From: Thermococcaceae archaeon
GTDB lineage: Archaea; Methanobacteriota_B; Thermococci; Thermococcales; Thermococcaceae
Length of the DNA stretch: 7,030 bases
Reading direction: 5' to 3'
NCBI GenBank assembly: GCA_026986455.1
Contig: JALSON010000350.1
Location: 1-7,030, forward strand
Positions within the stretch are counted from its first letter, which is position 1. Each line of letters starts with the position of its first letter. The notes under the pieces are model-generated. The model did no database searches. It was given only the letters and a program-made list of their open reading frames with translations, and was not told where the DNA came from. Below are positions 5,595-7,030 of the stretch, in pieces. Both the position numbers and the translations under genes were made by a program.

Positions 5595-7030
5595 CCCTGC
5601 ACCTCCTGAAGAACCTTATTGTATTTGTCCCTCGCGGCGTTCCTCCACTCCTGAAGGAGCGTGTCCTTAAATCCGGGGTCTTTGAGGATCTTCTGGTTGA
5701 TTTTCTTTGCATAGTCCTCGGTGAATGTCACCATTTTTCCCGTGTCCGGATCCTTGAACTGAATCGGTGCAAGCAGTTCCGCCTTGAGCTTGTTGTAGGT
5801 TGCGTCGTCTATCTTGCCCTTCTTGTGGGCATCCACAAGCGCAATCCATGCCCTGTGAAGGGCATCGTTTGTGTCCACGAGGGTTGCTTTGAAGTAGAAC
5901 TGCATCGCATAGACGGTATCGAGTGCCTCCTTGTCGTCGAACTTGATGCCCTTTGTGTAGAGGGCGAGGTAATATGCGTTCTTGAGGTCGGGCCTCTTCT
6001 TTCCTTCAGGTGTGTCAAAGACCTTCGGATTGATTGGAAGTCTGTTTACTTCCTTGTTCAACCACACTATCTGGCCATCAGTCAGAACCCAGTAGATGAA
6101 TGCCTGAGCAGCATCCGGATGCTGGGAGTACTTCAGGAGGGCTATCGGGTCGCCATTGATTATGCTCTCTCCCTTTGGAATGATATACACACAGGCCGGA
6201 TTTGCCTGCATTGCTATGTATCCGTAGAAGTCAATGGTGTTTCCCGCGGCAATGTCGCCCTGAATAACAGCCTCTCTGACGGCATCGCTTGCATCATAAA
6301 CCTTTGAGTTGGCAGCTATAATTGTTAAGATCTGCCAGCCCTTGTTCCAGCCAAAGGCCTGGAGGATAATCTGATAGATTCTTGTATTAGACGTGCTCCG
6401 TGTTGGGTCTGCTATACCGAACTGCGGCGGATCACGGGCAAATGTTTCACTCGCTATATCCTCCCACTTCTGAGGAACCGGAAGATTCCATCTCTTAAGG
6501 GCATTTTTGTTGACTGTAAACCCGAACGAAGAAAGGGCTGCTGCAATCCAGTAAATCTTTCCATCCTTCCCCTTCCTGATCATTGGCATTCCAGCAAGTT
6601 CCTCGGGTATGTCCTTACCTATCAAGCCAAGGACATTTTTATCAGTTATTGGGGCAAGATACCCATCCTGGTAGAGTGTATCAAAGAGTGTTGGTCCTCC
6701 ACCCCACGCAACATCAGCACCCTTTTTTATTAGGGTTACCCACTGAGACTCTGTGGCTTTGATAAATTTGATATTCACAATGTGGTATTTCTTGGCTATA
6801 TCACTCTTCAGAAAAGCCTTTTTAGCAAGCAGCTGGATTGTAGTGTCGTGTCTGGTTAAAACAATCAGGGTAATGCCAGCAGCTGATTGGGTGGTTGTGG
6901 AGGTTTCGGTCGGAGAAGAGCTCTGGGTTGTTGAGGAAGTCACGGTTGATTGGGTACCGGTCTGGGTTTGGGTCTGGGTCGGGCTGGAGGTCGCGGAGGG
7001 GGTTGCTGAAGAGGTGGTGGTTCCCCCGCC
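5591..7030 (-). CDS. ABC importer extracellular substrate-binding protein, N-terminus cut by window edge
   Basis: Solute receptor of the importer, anchored outside the membrane. The frame is open to base 7030, giving 479 visible residues; the signal peptide and probable lipid-anchor cysteine lie beyond the edge. The GTG at 6941-6943 is internal to this frame and not a real start, since it falls in the middle of the linker. The visible part begins GGGTTTSS and continues as a Ser/Thr/Gln-rich stalk of about 52 residues. It is followed by a two-lobed family-1 binding fold beginning ITLIVLTRHD. Recognisable marks are AWGGGPTLFD (6676-6705), the hinge-region SSFGFTVNKNAL (6494-6529), NGDPIALLKY (6131-6160) and a following helix with the WVLTDGQ type of segment. 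The closest general families are the Fe(III), thiamine, putrescine and 2-aminoethylphosphonate receptors. The adjacent-tyrosine pair of FbpA iron receptors is not evident. The C-terminus carries a long charged helical tail. It overlaps the permease start by 4 nt. Confidence 0.92.
   Translation of the reverse strand, partial: GGGTTTSSATPSATSSPTQTQTQTGTQSTVTSSTTQSSSPTETSTTTQSAAGITLIVLTRHDTTIQLLAKKAFLKSDIAKKYHIVNIKFIKATESQWVTLIKKGADVAWGGGPTLFDTLYQDGYLAPITDKNVLGLIGKDIPEELAGMPMIRKGKDGKIYWIAAALSSFGFTVNKNALKRWNLPVPQKWEDIASETFARDPPQFGIADPTRSTSNTRIYQIILQAFGWNKGWQILTIIAANSKVYDASDAVREAVIQGDIAAGNTIDFYGYIAMQANPACVYIIPKGESIINGDPIALLKYSQHPDAAQAFIYWVLTDGQIVWLNKEVNRLPINPKVFDTPEGKKRPDLKNAYYLALYTKGIKFDDKEALDTVYAMQFYFKATLVDTNDALHRAWIALVDAHKKGKIDDATYNKLKAELLAPIQFKDPDTGKMVTFTEDYAKKINQKILKDPGFKDTLLQEWRNAARDKYNKVLQEVQG
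5600..5606 (-). promoter_or_regulatory. Ribosome binding site of the permease gene
   Basis: GGAGGTG on the minus strand lies inside the last codons of the binding-protein gene, 5 nt before the permease ATG at 5594. With the ATGA overlap it indicates coupled translation of receptor and channel. Confidence 0.75.
6875..7030 (-). other. Ser/Thr-rich stalk of the binding protein
   Basis: About 52 visible residues are almost only Thr, Ser, Gln, Pro, Ala and Gly, including a short TQTQTQT run. The minus strand around 6957-6986 contains repeated ACCCAG/ACCCAA hexamers. Such stalks commonly hold thermococcal receptors away from the membrane and are often glycosylated; glycosylation here is inference. 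Confidence 0.8.

Noticed and set aside
5531..6307. Plus-strand open frame of 258 codons
   Set aside because: It lies opposite the binding-protein gene and the permease start; it has no recognisable motif and is best explained as a shadow of the minus-strand codon pattern.
6941..6943. GTG as start codon of the binding protein
   Set aside because: The frame stays open for 29 more codons to the window edge with the same Ser/Thr-rich composition, and starting here would leave an exported protein without a signal peptide.
6957..6986. GGGTCT/GGGTTT hexamers as a CRISPR or telomere-like repeat
   Set aside because: They are a few imperfect in-frame codon repeats encoding Thr-Gln in the receptor stalk; there are no spacers.
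5591..7030. Assignment of the importer as ferric iron uptake (fbpABC)
   Set aside because: The architecture is similar, but the iron-binding tyrosine pair of FbpA-type receptors is not evident, so gene symbols implying iron were not used.

Overview
The window looks like a piece of a hyperthermophilic euryarchaeal chromosome, most likely Thermococcales (Thermococcus-like). Pointers are the frequent AGG/AGA and ATA codons, GGTG/GAGGTG ribosome binding sites 5-6 nt from starts, very tight gene packing, a BRE/TATA-type promoter, an archaeal DUF447 protein, and a binding protein carried on a Ser/Thr-rich stalk. This assignment is inference from style and protein families; no 16S rRNA or other marker is present.

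All five genes lie on the minus strand, so the biological order runs from position 7030 down to 1. First comes an ABC importer operon: an extracellular substrate-binding protein (5591-7030, N-terminus outside the window), a fused two-unit permease (3402-5594) overlapping it by ATGA, and an ATPase with a TOBE domain (2330-3391). Next, after a 28-nt gap holding T-runs, comes a DUF447 putative FMN-binding protein (1699-2301). Finally, with its own promoter in a 48-nt gap, comes an exported calcineurin-like metallophosphoesterase (1-1650, C-terminus outside the window).

The binding protein captures a solute outside the cell, the permease passes it through the membrane, and the ATPase drives transport. 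The architecture is that of the ferric iron/putrescine/thiamine/2-aminoethylphosphonate group of importers, but the substrate cannot be read from the sequence. The secreted phosphoesterase next door suggests, weakly, a phosphorus- or ester-containing nutrient.

The most unusual item is in the permease. Its second half carries an insertion of about 130 residues in what should be an extracellular loop. The insertion is glycine-rich and probably beta-structured, contains a GFFxGT repeat, and is encoded by DNA that is largely AT-richer than its surroundings. Other points of interest are a 7+7 palindrome overlapping the phosphoesterase TATA box, a two-cysteine insertion inside the phosphoesterase catalytic domain, and a long helical tail on the binding protein. 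No RNA genes, CRISPR arrays, insertion sequences or gene-free stretches over 50 bases were seen.
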